A DNA stretch of 64,000 nucleotides, from positions 1,166 to 65,165 of the forward strand of contig DLCN01000014.1 of the NCBI GenBank assembly GCA_002480645.1, read 5' to 3'. Source of the DNA: Balneolaceae bacterium UBA7797 (GTDB lineage: Bacteria; Bacteroidota; Rhodothermia; Balneolales; Balneolaceae). Under the pieces are notes generated by a model, which did no database searches, had not been told where the DNA came from, and saw only the letters and a list, made by a program, of their open reading frames with translations. A program made the translations under genes and the position numbers. The first letter of the stretch is position 1. Every line of letters starts with the position of its first letter. Below, piece by piece: positions 32,190-42,023 of this stretch.

Positions 32190-33179
32190 ATGATTCAACC
32201 AGTTTCCGACATTAAGACAATTGCAGTATTAACCAGTGGAGGAGATTCACCAGGTATGAACGCAGCTGTTCGCTCAGTCGTTCGTACAGCAGCCGCATTC
32301 AATATCGAAGTTTGGGCTGTATACCACGGATACCAGGGCCTGATCGAAGGGGAGTTCGAAAAAATGGGAACTCACTCAGTGTCAAACATTATCCAGAGAG
32401 GCGGAACAATACTCAAATCTGCAAGATCTACAGAATTCAGAACCAAAGAAGGTCGCGCAAAGGCCGCTGCACAATTAGCCGAGAGAAATATTGACGCACT
32501 TGTAGTGATCGGCGGTGATGGTACTTTCACCGGAAGTAATATTCTGAGTAATGAGCACAATATAAACGTGGTTGGTATTCCGGCTACCATCGATAACGAC
32601 ATTATCGGAACAGACGAGACCATCGGGTACGATACCGCATTGAATACAGCCATGGAAGCGATCGATAAGATCCGTGATACTGCCGATGCTCACGAGCGCA
32701 TGTTCCTGGTTGAAGTGATGGGTAGAGATGCCGGTTTCATTGCATTGGAAACAGGAATTGCCGGTGGGGCAGAGATCTCACTGTTACCGGAAGAACTCAC
32801 CAATGTAGGAGAGATCAAAGCACAGCTTAAGAACATGCTTAAAGATCAGGTTAGAAGTAGTCTGGTTGTTGTGGCCGAAGGTGATGAGACCGGCGGCGCA
32901 CTCAAGCTTGCAGAGAATATTAAAGAGGATTTTAAACAATACGACATGCGCGTATGTATTTTGGGGCACACTCAACGTGGTGGTTCTCCCACAGCGCGCG
33001 ACCGTGTACTTGCCAGTCGCCTCGGAGCTTCTGCAGTAAAAGTATTACTCGAAGGCCATAGCGAAATTATGGTTGGAATTGTAAATAACGCCTTAAAGAT
33101 CACGCCAATGAGAGTGGCGGTTTCAAAGAAGAAAGATCTCGATTACACTTTAGTTGAATTAGCAAAACTACTACGATAA
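32190..33179 (+). CDS. pfkA: 6-phosphofructokinase
   Basis: Glycolytic kinase that phosphorylates fructose 6-phosphate. LTSGGDSPGMNAAVRSV, VVIGGDGTFTG, PATIDNDIIGTDETIGYDTA (catalytic TIDND), EVMGRDAGFIAL and LGHTQRGGSP are the standard signatures. GGDGT near residue 109 fits an ATP-dependent enzyme. At 329 residues it is close to the bacterial type. It is the first gene of a long plus-strand run; the pgi start follows after five bases. Confidence 0.96.
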   Translation: MIQPVSDIKTIAVLTSGGDSPGMNAAVRSVVRTAAAFNIEVWAVYHGYQGLIEGEFEKMGTHSVSNIIQRGGTILKSARSTEFRTKEGRAKAAAQLAERNIDALVVIGGDGTFTGSNILSNEHNINVVGIPATIDNDIIGTDETIGYDTALNTAMEAIDKIRDTADAHERMFLVEVMGRDAGFIALETGIAGGAEISLLPEELTNVGEIKAQLKNMLKDQVRSSLVVVAEGDETGGALKLAENIKEDFKQYDMRVCILGHTQRGGSPTARDRVLASRLGASAVKVLLEGHSEIMVGIVNNALKITPMRVAVSKKKDLDYTLVELAKLLR

Positions 33180-33184
33180 TAACC

Positions 33185-34477
33185 ATGATTACCTGTGATA
33201 TCCGGATAGCCCGGTCATTTTTAGACGACAGCACCTATATAACATCAAGAACAAAAGCCGACCTCGGTCTGCAGCAACTACAAACTAAAACCGGCCCGGG
33301 ATCTGAGTGGTTGGGATGGAGAGATCTGTTGGCATCGCCGAATGATGCCATTCTGGAAGAAATTTCATCGCTTGGTGAAAAAGTTCGTTCCGATGCCGAT
33401 GTATTTATCGTATGCGGAATCGGAGGTTCTTATTTAGGAGCTAAAGCAGTGATCGATGCTCTGACTCCACACTTCGGTAATAAAGGACCGGAGATCATTT
33501 ATACCGGCCACCATATGGGAGGCAAGTATTTAAAGGAACTGGTAAGCTATCTGAAAACCCCGAAAGCAGACGGATCTGCAAAGAGCATCTATCTGAATGT
33601 GATCTCAAAATCAGGTTCTACTTTAGAGACGGCGCTTTCATTCAGAACCCTACGTGAAGTAATGGAAGGTTTATACGGTGAGGCAGCTAATGATCGAATC
33701 ATCTGTACAACCAGTGCTTCAGGCGGAATCTTAAATGAATTGATTGAGAAAAAAGGCTACAGAAAATTCATTATCCCTGATGACGTCGGGGGACGATTCT
33801 CTGTTTTGACTCCGGTTGGACTTATCCCGATCGCGGTAGCCGGAATTGATATTAAAAGCCTGTTCTACGGAGCGGTGGCTGCTTACAATAAGTATGAGGA
33901 AAATTCAGAAGATATCGTGGAGTACGCTGCGCTTAGAAATGCTTTACACGAGCAAGGCAAGACCATTGATGTATTTGCAAGTTTCGAGCCGGAATTGAGC
34001 TCCATCGGTGGTTGGATCCAACAGTTGCTTGGTGAGAGTGAAGGAAAAGAAGGGAAAGGGATATTCCCGGCTGTTGCCTCATTTTCAACGGATCTTCACA
34101 GTTTAGGCCAGTTTATCCAGCAGGGTAAACGAAGTGTGATGGAAACCTTCATCATTGTTGAGGATTCCTTCTGCGACTTGGAAGTTACTGAGATGGAAGG
34201 CAACGACGATAACCTGAATTATCTGGCCGGTAAAAGCTTTCATGAGATCAACACGAAAGCCAGAGAAGGAACTACAGAGGCTCATCAGGATGGAAATGTG
34301 CCTATTGTAAATATCTCTATGAAATCGCTGAATGCAGAAAATATCGGAGCACTGATCTATTTCTTCGAGCTGCTTACAGGGGTATTCGTGTACAGCCTGG
34401 GAGTAAATCCGTTTAATCAACCGGGTGTTGAAGATTACAAAAAGGCGATGTATCGTCTGCTTGGAAAAGAAGCATAA
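33185..34477 (+). CDS. pgi: Glucose-6-phosphate isomerase
   Basis: Interconverts glucose 6-phosphate and fructose 6-phosphate. CGIGGSYLGAKAVIDAL, VISKSGSTLETALSF, the catalytic GGRFSVLTPVGLIP and VNPFNQPGVEDYKKAMY identify it. The 430-residue length is that of the shorter Bacillus-type family. It begins 5 bases after pfkA, so the two glycolytic enzymes are made from one message. Confidence 0.96.
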   Translation: MITCDIRIARSFLDDSTYITSRTKADLGLQQLQTKTGPGSEWLGWRDLLASPNDAILEEISSLGEKVRSDADVFIVCGIGGSYLGAKAVIDALTPHFGNKGPEIIYTGHHMGGKYLKELVSYLKTPKADGSAKSIYLNVISKSGSTLETALSFRTLREVMEGLYGEAANDRIICTTSASGGILNELIEKKGYRKFIIPDDVGGRFSVLTPVGLIPIAVAGIDIKSLFYGAVAAYNKYEENSEDIVEYAALRNALHEQGKTIDVFASFEPELSSIGGWIQQLLGESEGKEGKGIFPAVASFSTDLHSLGQFIQQGKRSVMETFIIVEDSFCDLEVTEMEGNDDNLNYLAGKSFHEINTKAREGTTEAHQDGNVPIVNISMKSLNAENIGALIYFFELLTGVFVYSLGVNPFNQPGVEDYKKAMYRLLGKEA

Positions 34478-34482
34478 CCATC

Positions 34483-35118
34483 GTGGCACAAGAGTACAAG
34501 AATAAATACATCGCCGTAGCAGGGAATATCGGAGCAGGTAAATCCTCTTTAACGGGATTGCTGGCCAAACATTTCAATTGGGAAGCCTTCTACGAATCAG
34601 TGGATGATAATCCTTATCTGGCTGATTTTTACGAAGACATGCTCCGATGGAGTTTTAATCTCCAGATCTATTTTCTGTCCAGCCGGTTCCGTCATCAGAA
34701 AGAAATGCTGAATCAGGATGTAAGCCTTATTCAGGATCGTACCATTTATGAGGATGTGGAGATATTTGCAAAGAACCTTCATCAAATGAACCTTATGAGT
34801 GATCGTGATTTTGCCAATTACGAAGCTCTGTTCCACGAAATGAGTCACTACCTGCGCCCACCGGATCTCCTGATCTACCTTCGCGCGCAGGTTCCAACGC
34901 TGGTAAATCAGATTCAGCAGCGGGGAAGAGATTATGAGAACACGATCAGAATTGATTATCTGGAACGCCTGAATAAGCTATATGAAGATTGGATAGACCG
35001 GTATCCGTTCGAAAAGCTGATTATTGATACCGATGACCTGGATTTTGTGAATAATCCGGAAGATCTGGGAAAAGTGATCGGCCTGATCGAACAGCGCCTC
35101 TACGGTTTGTTTAATTGA
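34483..35118 (+). CDS. Deoxynucleoside kinase (dAK/dGK type)
   Basis: A 211-residue kinase that phosphorylates deoxynucleosides in nucleotide salvage. YIAVAGNIGAGKSSLTGLL is the P-loop, YESVDDNPYL the substrate-binding segment, and QDRTIYEDVEIFAKNL the DRx motif. LRAQVPTLVNQIQQRGRDYE has the LID Arg-rich region. The start is GTG, 5 bases after pgi. Substrate preference (deoxyadenosine, deoxyguanosine) is not visible from these residues. Confidence 0.9.
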   Translation: MAQEYKNKYIAVAGNIGAGKSSLTGLLAKHFNWEAFYESVDDNPYLADFYEDMLRWSFNLQIYFLSSRFRHQKEMLNQDVSLIQDRTIYEDVEIFAKNLHQMNLMSDRDFANYEALFHEMSHYLRPPDLLIYLRAQVPTLVNQIQQRGRDYENTIRIDYLERLNKLYEDWIDRYPFEKLIIDTDDLDFVNNPEDLGKVIGLIEQRLYGLFN

Positions 35119-35171
35119 TTGTTCGGCACACTTAATATCCTTATCTTATCGGGCTGTTAAGGAGATTATCT

Positions 35172-35675
35172 ATGTTTACGTTTAAGATCTTTGAAATCCC
35201 TGAAGGTAAGAGTGAGAGAACACTTGATCTGAGCCCCGGTGATCTGGAGCTGGGTGAGGAAGTTTCGCTCAAATCAGGCACAATTCAAATCAACTTTGAT
35301 CATTCGCTTCACTTTATACTGGTGAATCTGTCGTTTGATGTAAAAGTGGAATTGATCTGTGACCGGTCGCTCGATCCCTTCGATTTTACAGTGAATCAGG
35401 ATTTTGAGATACTTTTTAAAGCAGAGGATATTGAAGAATCTGCAGATGAAAATGGTGCAGTTCGTAAGATCGACCTCGCACATAAACAGATCGATATAGA
35501 ACAGGATGTATTAGATACCATTCTTGTTAATCTCCCGGCAAAGAAATTACATCCCAGATTTTTGGATGAACATGGTAACCCCGTTGATTTTGAGCAGCAA
35601 TCTTTTGGAGAAGCTGCAGACGGCGAGGAACCATCTATTGATCCAAGGTGGGAAGCATTGAAAGATTTAAAGTAA
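35172..35675 (+). CDS. YceD family protein (DUF177)
   Basis: A 167-residue protein of the YceD/DUF177 family, which almost always precedes rpmF. The C-terminal half with EDIEESADENGAVRKIDLAHK, IDIEQDVLDTILVNLPAKKLHP and EEPSIDPRWEALKDLK is typical, including the conserved DPRW..L end. The family is linked to ribosome assembly or 23S rRNA; its mechanism is unclear. Unusually for the family, no Cys pair is present, since YceD often has a CxxC-containing C-terminus. Confidence 0.88.
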   Translation: MFTFKIFEIPEGKSERTLDLSPGDLELGEEVSLKSGTIQINFDHSLHFILVNLSFDVKVELICDRSLDPFDFTVNQDFEILFKAEDIEESADENGAVRKIDLAHKQIDIEQDVLDTILVNLPAKKLHPRFLDEHGNPVDFEQQSFGEAADGEEPSIDPRWEALKDLK

Positions 35676-35699
35676 AACAACACTAAGAAATACAGATTA

Positions 35700-35879
35700 A
35701 TGGCACATCCAAAGCGTAAAACCTCTAAAGCCAGAAGAGATAAAAGAAGATCTCATCACGCAATTTCAGATGTAACCTTAGCTAAATGCTCTAACTGCGG
35801 TTCGTTTCATAAATACCACCACGCCTGCCCGGATTGTGGGTACTACCGTGGACGTCAGGTTATTTCTGTAGCAAACTAA
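35700..35879 (+). CDS. rpmF: 50S ribosomal protein L32
   Basis: A 59-residue ribosomal protein starting MAHPKRKTSKARRDKRR, with the L32 zinc-ribbon: CSNCG and CPDCG carry all four cysteines. Family members are 56-62 residues. It is sandwiched between yceD and plsX in the universally common order. The frame is short and easily missed by automatic calling; ATG at 35700, TAA at 35877-35879. Confidence 0.97.
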   Translation: MAHPKRKTSKARRDKRRSHHAISDVTLAKCSNCGSFHKYHHACPDCGYYRGRQVISVAN

Positions 35880-35886
35880 CGTTTTT

Positions 35887-36870
35887 ATGGTTGTTGCAGT
35901 TGATGCGGCCGGCGGTGATTTCTTTCCAAAGAATCCGATAGAGGGGGCCTTACTGGCCCTTGATGAGGATTCATCACTTAATATTATTTTAGTTGGACCT
36001 GAGACTCTGATCAATGAGGAGCTTCAGAATCACAATTACGATAAAGACAGAATTGAAGTGGTGGATGCTCCGGAGATCATTGGTATGAAAGATTCGCCTT
36101 CTGCGGCTGTAAAAACCAAACGCAATTCTTCAATTACAGTAGGGATTGGGCTGCATAAAGCCGGAAAATGTCAGGCTTTTGTAAGTGCCGGAAATACCGG
36201 AGCACTGTTAGCAGCCTCTACATTCATACTTGGTAAACTCGAAGGAGTTTCCCGGCCTACTATTGCTACATACTTTCCAACCCTGAAAGGCTTCCGCTTA
36301 TTGGTGGATGCCGGTGCAAATCTTGAAGTTAAGCCGGAAATGGCAGTTCAGTTTGCAAAAATGGGACAGGTATTTGCTGCGCACGAAATGGGGATCAATG
36401 ATCCGAAAGTGGCACTGCTTAATGTAGGCGAGGAAGAAAAGAAAGGAACAGAAAACGTACGGGCCATTCACGAGGCATTGATGTCGGTGGATGGCTTTGT
36501 CGGTAATGCAGAGGGTAGAGATATATTCCCTGCAAAAGCAGATGTTTTTGTTACCGACGGTATGGTTGGAAATATTCTTCTCAAATTCGGGGAGTCCATC
36601 CCTTCTGCCTTAAAGCATATGGTGAAAGCACAAGCAAAGAAAGGTATTTTGGCTAAACTTGAGCTTTATTTCGCTCAAAAAGTATTGCGAGAATCTCTCA
36701 GCCCATTTAATTACGAAAATGTGGGTGGAATTCCTTTTCTTGGGGTAAATGGTGTAAGTGTAGTTGGGCACGGCGGAAGTTCACCACTGGCAATTAAAAA
36801 TATGATCAAAGGAGCCATCAGCTGCGTTCACAGCGATATAAATGGCAAGATAGTATCATCTCTAAACTGA
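35887..36870 (+). CDS. plsX: Phosphate acyltransferase PlsX
   Basis: Makes acyl-phosphate from acyl-ACP for phospholipid synthesis. VVAVDAAGGDFFPKNPIEGAL is the N-terminal signature (usually DAMGGD, here DAAGGD), and FVSAGNTGALLAAS, LVDAGANLEVKPEM, LNVGEEEKKGTE and VTDGMVGNILLK are conserved blocks. At 327 residues it has family length. It lies 7 bases after rpmF and before fabH. Confidence 0.95.
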   Translation: MVVAVDAAGGDFFPKNPIEGALLALDEDSSLNIILVGPETLINEELQNHNYDKDRIEVVDAPEIIGMKDSPSAAVKTKRNSSITVGIGLHKAGKCQAFVSAGNTGALLAASTFILGKLEGVSRPTIATYFPTLKGFRLLVDAGANLEVKPEMAVQFAKMGQVFAAHEMGINDPKVALLNVGEEEKKGTENVRAIHEALMSVDGFVGNAEGRDIFPAKADVFVTDGMVGNILLKFGESIPSALKHMVKAQAKKGILAKLELYFAQKVLRESLSPFNYENVGGIPFLGVNGVSVVGHGGSSPLAIKNMIKGAISCVHSDINGKIVSSLN

Positions 36871-36885
36871 GCTTAATTCTTAATA

Positions 36886-37875
36886 ATGGAAGTAAACAGA
36901 GCAAAGATCACAGCAGTAGGGCATTTTCTGCCCGATGACAAACTCACCAACTTCGATCTGGAGAAAATGGTGGATACCAACGATGAATGGATCAGAACAC
37001 GTACAGGTATTAAAGAACGAAGAATTTTAAAAGACCCGGATAAAGCAACTTCTTATATGGCCGCAGAAGCAGCTAAAGAAGCTCTTGAATCAGCCGGTGT
37101 TTCTCCGGATGAAGTGGATGTGATCGTAATGGCTACTGTTACTCCTGATTATATGTTTCCGGCCACTGCCTGTCTGGTTCAGGATAAGATCGGTGCAAAG
37201 AATGCTTTTGCTTTTGACGTATCCGCAGCTTGTTCAGGATTTATTTATGCCCTTACTACCGGTGCAACTTTTATCGAGGCCGGCAGGGCTAAAAAAGTAC
37301 TGGTCATTGGTGGAGACAAAATGTCCTCTATCATCGATTACTCCGATCGAACTACCTGCATTATTTTTGGTGATGGGGCAGGAGCTGTACTTCTAGAAGC
37401 CTCAGACGATGGCACCGGGATTATCGATAGCATCCACTATACCGAAGGCGACACAAATCTTGCATTGCATCAGCCTGCAGGTGGTAGTATGAAACCAGCC
37501 TCGCATGACACTGTTGATGCACGTGAACATTCTATCCGTCAGGACGGAAGAGCCGTTTTCAAAAAAGCGACTACCGGTATGGCCGATGTCTCTGCTGAGA
37601 TCATGGAAAAAAATGATCTGGATGCTGATGATGTTGCATGGCTGGTTCCGCATCAGGCTAACCTTCGTATTATCGATGCCACAGCAAACAGAATGGGATT
37701 ATCCAGCGACAAAGTGATGATCAATATCGACCGTTACGGAAATACAACTGCAGGTACCATTCCTCTTTGTTTATATGACTGGAAAGATCAGCTTAAAAAA
37801 GGGGATAACATTATCCTGACCGCATTTGGCGGCGGGTTTACCTGGGGAGCTGTATACCTGAAGTGGGGGATCTGA
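36886..37875 (+). CDS. fabH: 3-oxoacyl-ACP synthase III
   Basis: Starts fatty-acid chains by condensing an acyl-CoA with malonyl-ACP. The triad is visible: Cys in VSAACSGFIYALTTG, His in PHQANLRIIDATANRMG and Asn in RYGNTTAGTIPLCLYDW. NDEWIRTRTGIKERRI is the N-terminal signature. The 329-residue length is standard. It overlaps nothing and starts 15 bases after plsX. Confidence 0.97.
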   Translation: MEVNRAKITAVGHFLPDDKLTNFDLEKMVDTNDEWIRTRTGIKERRILKDPDKATSYMAAEAAKEALESAGVSPDEVDVIVMATVTPDYMFPATACLVQDKIGAKNAFAFDVSAACSGFIYALTTGATFIEAGRAKKVLVIGGDKMSSIIDYSDRTTCIIFGDGAGAVLLEASDDGTGIIDSIHYTEGDTNLALHQPAGGSMKPASHDTVDAREHSIRQDGRAVFKKATTGMADVSAEIMEKNDLDADDVAWLVPHQANLRIIDATANRMGLSSDKVMINIDRYGNTTAGTIPLCLYDWKDQLKKGDNIILTAFGGGFTWGAVYLKWGI

Positions 37876-37876
37876 A

Positions 37877-38764
37877 ATGAGTACCGCGTATCTTTTTCCG
37901 GGACAAGGTTCCCAGTTTGTAGGAATGGGTAAAGATCATTATGAGTCTAACCCACAGTTCAAAGAACTGGTTGATCGGGCCAATAAGGTTCTCGGGATCG
38001 ACCTGAAATCGATCATGTTCGAGGGTCCGGAAGAAAGCCTTAAACAAACTGAATTTACTCAGCCGGCTATTTTCCTGCATTCAGTAGCACTTTTCAAAAC
38101 ACTGGATGCCAACCCTGATATGGTTGCAGGGCATAGTTTAGGTGAATTTTCAGCATTGGTTGCCTGTGGTGCATTAGAATTTGAAGATGCGCTTAAGATC
38201 GTTCGCCGACGTGGTGAATTGATGCAGAAAGCAGGCGATGATCATCCCGGAACTATGGCAGCGATCATTGGAATGGAAGATGAAGCCGTTGAAAAAGTTT
38301 GCGCCGCTGCTACTGAAAGCACCGGTAAAGAAGTGATCGCGGCTAATTATAATTGTCCCGGTCAGCTGGTGATCTCGGGCTACGTTGAGGCCGTTGAAAA
38401 AGCAGTGGAACTCGCATCTGAGGAAGGTGCACGCATGGCAAAAGTGTTGCCGGTAAGTGGAGCCTTCCACTCGTCGTTGATGAAATCGGCCTACGACGGT
38501 TTGAAAGAAAGTTTAGAGAACGTAAAAGTATCGGTTCCTGAATGCCCGGTGTACAGCAACTATACCGGTAAAGCTACTTCAGATCCTGAAGAGATCAGAT
38601 CCAACGTTTTAAATCAATTACTAAATCCGGTTCTGTGGACCCAGACTCTGCAAAATATGATGGCAAACGGGGCTGATTCATTTGTGGAAGTTGGCCCGGG
38701 CAAAGTATTGCAGGGACTTGTTAAACGAACTAACAGAAAAGCAGAGATCTCCGGACATCAATAA
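37877..38764 (+). CDS. fabD: Malonyl-CoA:ACP transacylase
   Basis: Transfers malonyl from CoA to acyl carrier protein. FPGQGSQFVGMG is the N-terminal GQGSQ motif and VAGHSLGEFSALVACG the active-site GHSLGE with the catalytic Ser. The His is in VLPVSGAFHSSLM. It starts 1 base after the fabH stop, so translation is coupled. Confidence 0.97.
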   Translation: MSTAYLFPGQGSQFVGMGKDHYESNPQFKELVDRANKVLGIDLKSIMFEGPEESLKQTEFTQPAIFLHSVALFKTLDANPDMVAGHSLGEFSALVACGALEFEDALKIVRRRGELMQKAGDDHPGTMAAIIGMEDEAVEKVCAAATESTGKEVIAANYNCPGQLVISGYVEAVEKAVELASEEGARMAKVLPVSGAFHSSLMKSAYDGLKESLENVKVSVPECPVYSNYTGKATSDPEEIRSNVLNQLLNPVLWTQTLQNMMANGADSFVEVGPGKVLQGLVKRTNRKAEISGHQ

Positions 38765-38771
38765 AAAAATT

Positions 38772-39524
38772 ATGGCACAATTATCATTAGAAGGAAAAAC
38801 AGCACTAGTAACCGGCGGAAGTCGGGGTATAGGTAAAGCAATTGCCCTTACACTGGCAGAATTTGGTGCTGATGTTGTGGTCACATATGCGCGCTCATCA
38901 GAAGCTGCTGAAGCAGTAAAAGCAGAGATCGAAGCAAAAGGCAGAAAGGCAAAAGCTGTACAGGCAGACGCTGTAAATTTTGATCAGGCCACTGAACTGA
39001 TCAACGAAATTGTTGCCGATTGGGGTAAATTGGACATTCTGGTAAATAATGCCGGTATCACAAAAGATAACCTGATCTTACGAATGAGTGAAGATCAATG
39101 GGATGATGTCATCACCACCAATTTAAAAAGTATATTTAATTACTCTAAAGCTGCTGCACGCCCGATGATGAAAAATCGTGGTGGTTCAATCATAAACATC
39201 AGTTCCGTAGTTGGTCTGACCGGGAATGCGGGTCAGAGCAATTATTCGGCTTCGAAAGCCGGTATTGTAGGTTTTACTAAATCGTATGCCAAAGAACTGG
39301 CTTCACGTGGAATTCGGGCAAACGTTGTTGCTCCTGGTTACATTTTAACCGATATGACCGAAGTACTCGACGAAAAGGTACTCGACGGTATCAAACAGGT
39401 TACCCCGCTTGGCCGGGCAGGCGAAGCTCAGGAGATCGCAGATGCCGTGGTTTTTCTTGCCTCAGACATGAGTTCGTACATCACCGGAGAGGTAATTCGT
39501 GTTGATGGCGGTATGGCCATGTAG
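38772..39524 (+). CDS. fabG: 3-oxoacyl-ACP reductase
   Basis: NADPH-dependent reductase of fatty-acid elongation. ALVTGGSRGIGKAIAL has the TGxxxGIG motif, VNNAGITKDN the NNAG motif, and the triad is Ser in INISSVVGL, with YSASKAG giving YxxxK. The 250-residue form starts at ATG 38772; a longer frame starting in fabD is discarded because the family begins near MAQLSLEGKTALVTGG. It follows fabD by 7 bases. Confidence 0.97.
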   Translation: MAQLSLEGKTALVTGGSRGIGKAIALTLAEFGADVVVTYARSSEAAEAVKAEIEAKGRKAKAVQADAVNFDQATELINEIVADWGKLDILVNNAGITKDNLILRMSEDQWDDVITTNLKSIFNYSKAAARPMMKNRGGSIINISSVVGLTGNAGQSNYSASKAGIVGFTKSYAKELASRGIRANVVAPGYILTDMTEVLDEKVLDGIKQVTPLGRAGEAQEIADAVVFLASDMSSYITGEVIRVDGGMAM

Positions 39525-39610
39525 CAGTTGCAGATAGAGAAATGAATTTTTAAGTTTCGTAATTACTGTAAATAATCTAACTACCAATAAATATTAATTA
39601 AGGACACATT

Positions 39611-39850
39611 ATGTCACAAGATGTTGAATCAAAAGTAAAAGCCATTATCATTGATAAATTAGGCGTTGATGAATCTGAAGTTGTAGCAGATGCTAACTTC
39701 ACCAACGATCTGGGTGCAGATTCATTAGATACTGTTGAATTAATCATGGAATTCGAAAAAGAATTTGATCTTAGCATTCCTGACGAAGATGCAGAAAACA
39801 TTGCTACTGTAGGCGATGCTGTAACTTACCTTTCAGGAAAACTCTCCTAA
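39611..39850 (+). CDS. acpP: Acyl carrier protein
   Basis: A 79-residue acidic carrier protein that holds growing acyl chains. GADSLDTVELIMEFEKEF contains the phosphopantetheine Ser in the DSL motif at about residue 37. It lies 86 bases after fabG and 18 bases before fabF, the usual position. The 86-base leader (39525-39610) may hold a further promoter, since carrier protein is needed in larger amounts. Confidence 0.97.
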   Translation: MSQDVESKVKAIIIDKLGVDESEVVADANFTNDLGADSLDTVELIMEFEKEFDLSIPDEDAENIATVGDAVTYLSGKLS

Positions 39851-39868
39851 TCTCTCTCACACCTATTT

Positions 39869-41113
39869 ATGAATACACGCAGAGTCGTTGTTACAGGTAT
39901 TGGCGCTCTTACTCCCTTAGGTAAGAGCGCTCCTGATTTCTGGAACGGTTTGGTTTCAGGGAAAAGTGGAATCCGTAACATAGAGCATTTCGATACTACC
40001 AATTTTGCAACTAAGTTTGCCGCTCAGGTTGAAGACTACAACACCGAAGATTACTTCGAACGTAAAGATGGTCGCCGACTTGATCTGGTTGCTCAGTACG
40101 CTTTAGTAGCTTCCAAAGAAGCTATTGAAGACTCAGGGCTCGATCTGGAAGTGATCGATAAAGACCGGGTTGCTGTAATCGTGGGTACCGGGATCGGAGG
40201 TATGCAAACCTTCTATGATCAGGCCGTTTCTCTTCACGAAAGAGGACCACGCGGTGTTTCTCCTTTCTTTATCCCCATGCTCATCCCTGATATCATTGCC
40301 GGACAGATCTCGATCCGCTATGGCTTCAGAGGCCCGAACTTTGCGACAGTGTCAGCCTGTGCAACCGGTTCTCATAACATTGGTACTGCCTATGACATGA
40401 TCCGTTACGGTCAGTCTGATTATGCCGTTACCGGTGGTTCTGAAGCTCCGGTTACAGAAATAGGCGTTGCCGGTTTCAATTCTATGAAAGCCATGTCTAC
40501 CCGAAATGATGATCCTGCAGGGGCTTCCCGTCCGTTTGATGCAGGTCGCGATGGGTTTGTACTGGGTGAAGGTTCCGGGATCTTTATTCTGGAAGAATTA
40601 GAAACAGCGAAGAAACGCGGAGCACGGATCTACGGCGAGATCGTAGGTTACGGGTACTCTGCGGATGCTTACCACATTACTGCTCCCGATCCGGACGGAG
40701 GGGGAGTGTACATTGCAATGACCAACGCACTTAAGGCTGCTGGTATTAAACCGGAAGATGTTGACCATATCAACATGCATGGTACATCCACTCCACTTGG
40801 CGACATTGCAGAAACCAACTCGATCAAGAAAGTATTTGGAGACCACGCCGGCTCCATAAATCTCAACTCGACCAAATCGATGCATGGTCACACCCTGGGT
40901 GCAGCCGGAGCTATCGAATCCGTTGCAGCTCTTTTGGCCATTTATCATGGAACCGTTCCACCAACAGTGAATTTGGAAGATCCGGATCCGGAGTGTGATC
41001 TTAATTACACGCCAAATGAACCGGCTGTACGAGATATTACCTACGCATTAAATAATGCATTTGGCTTTGGTGGCCATAATTCTACGTTGGTATTTAAGAA
41101 GTTCGAGGATTAA
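39869..41113 (+). CDS. fabF: 3-oxoacyl-ACP synthase II
   Basis: Condensing enzyme of chain elongation. The Cys-His-His triad is in VSACATGSHNIG, NMHGTSTPLGD and MHGHTLGAAGAIE. RRVVVTGIGALTPLG is the N-terminal signature. The 414-residue length is standard. It ends 2 bases before rnc. Confidence 0.97.
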   Translation: MNTRRVVVTGIGALTPLGKSAPDFWNGLVSGKSGIRNIEHFDTTNFATKFAAQVEDYNTEDYFERKDGRRLDLVAQYALVASKEAIEDSGLDLEVIDKDRVAVIVGTGIGGMQTFYDQAVSLHERGPRGVSPFFIPMLIPDIIAGQISIRYGFRGPNFATVSACATGSHNIGTAYDMIRYGQSDYAVTGGSEAPVTEIGVAGFNSMKAMSTRNDDPAGASRPFDAGRDGFVLGEGSGIFILEELETAKKRGARIYGEIVGYGYSADAYHITAPDPDGGGVYIAMTNALKAAGIKPEDVDHINMHGTSTPLGDIAETNSIKKVFGDHAGSINLNSTKSMHGHTLGAAGAIESVAALLAIYHGTVPPTVNLEDPDPECDLNYTPNEPAVRDITYALNNAFGFGGHNSTLVFKKFED

Positions 41114-41115
41114 TA

Positions 41116-41859
41116 ATGCTAAAACGGCTACGGTCTATATTTACCGCTAAGAACGGCAAATTACAGGATCGTAGCGAGCGCATTTTAAAACTTGAGAAAC
41201 TGATCGGTGTTACGATCGAAGATCCTGCTTTATTTAAGCGGGCTTTGAGACACCGATCGATGGTTTCTCAGGAAAAGTATGCAGCATATGATTCCTATGA
41301 ACGACTTGAGTTTCTCGGGGATGCCGTATTAGACCTCATTGCGGCTGAAATTCTCTTCAATAAATATCCCGAAAAGAACGAAGGATTCTTAACTAAGATA
41401 CGCGCCAAGCTGGTTCGGGGAGAATCGCTGGCAAAATATACACAGTATCTTGGATTTGAAGATCTGATGGAGGTAGGAGAGAAGAATGGCAACATGAAAA
41501 TGTCGAAAAGTATTCTGGCAGATGTCTTTGAATCCATTGTCGCAGCCATTTACATCACTTATGGATATCAGGCTTCTTTCAATTTTGTAAAGAACGTTTT
41601 TGATAATTATGTGGATTACGACGATCTAGTCCATACCGTTGATAATTATAAAAGTGCCCTTCTCGAATATACACAAGCCGAACGTTTACCCTTGCCCAGA
41701 TATAAACTGATCAGTGAATCCGGTCCCGGACATAACCGCACCTTCGAAGTGAAAGTTTTGATCGGTGAAGATGAATTAGGAACCGGTGTAGGCAAAAGCA
41801 AAAAGAAAGCCGAGCAATTGGCCGCAGAAGTCGCTCTCCAGAGTCTGGATCGAAACTGA
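41116..41859 (+). CDS. rnc: Ribonuclease III
   Basis: Double-strand-specific endoribonuclease for rRNA and mRNA processing. YERLEFLGDAVLDLIAAEIL is the RNase III signature with acidic catalytic residues; ADVFESIVAAIYITYGY carries the second acidic pair. The C-terminal dsRNA-binding domain spans about residues 175-245 (KSALLEYTQAERLP ... KKKAEQLAAEVALQSL). It ends the long plus-strand operon. Confidence 0.96.
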   Translation: MLKRLRSIFTAKNGKLQDRSERILKLEKLIGVTIEDPALFKRALRHRSMVSQEKYAAYDSYERLEFLGDAVLDLIAAEILFNKYPEKNEGFLTKIRAKLVRGESLAKYTQYLGFEDLMEVGEKNGNMKMSKSILADVFESIVAAIYITYGYQASFNFVKNVFDNYVDYDDLVHTVDNYKSALLEYTQAERLPLPRYKLISESGPGHNRTFEVKVLIGEDELGTGVGKSKKKAEQLAAEVALQSLDRN

Positions 41860-42023
41860 CCACAAAGTTTACTTCTAATCATACTCTTATTTATGAGTAC
41901 CATCTGACGGTTCCAGTCCGTCTGATAGATGGTTGTGGGCCTATACTGGGTTTTTTCCTTTTCATCCGTCAGACCGGCTTTAGCGGTCAGACGGGACACT
42001 AAGACTAATCATATTTTTTGCGG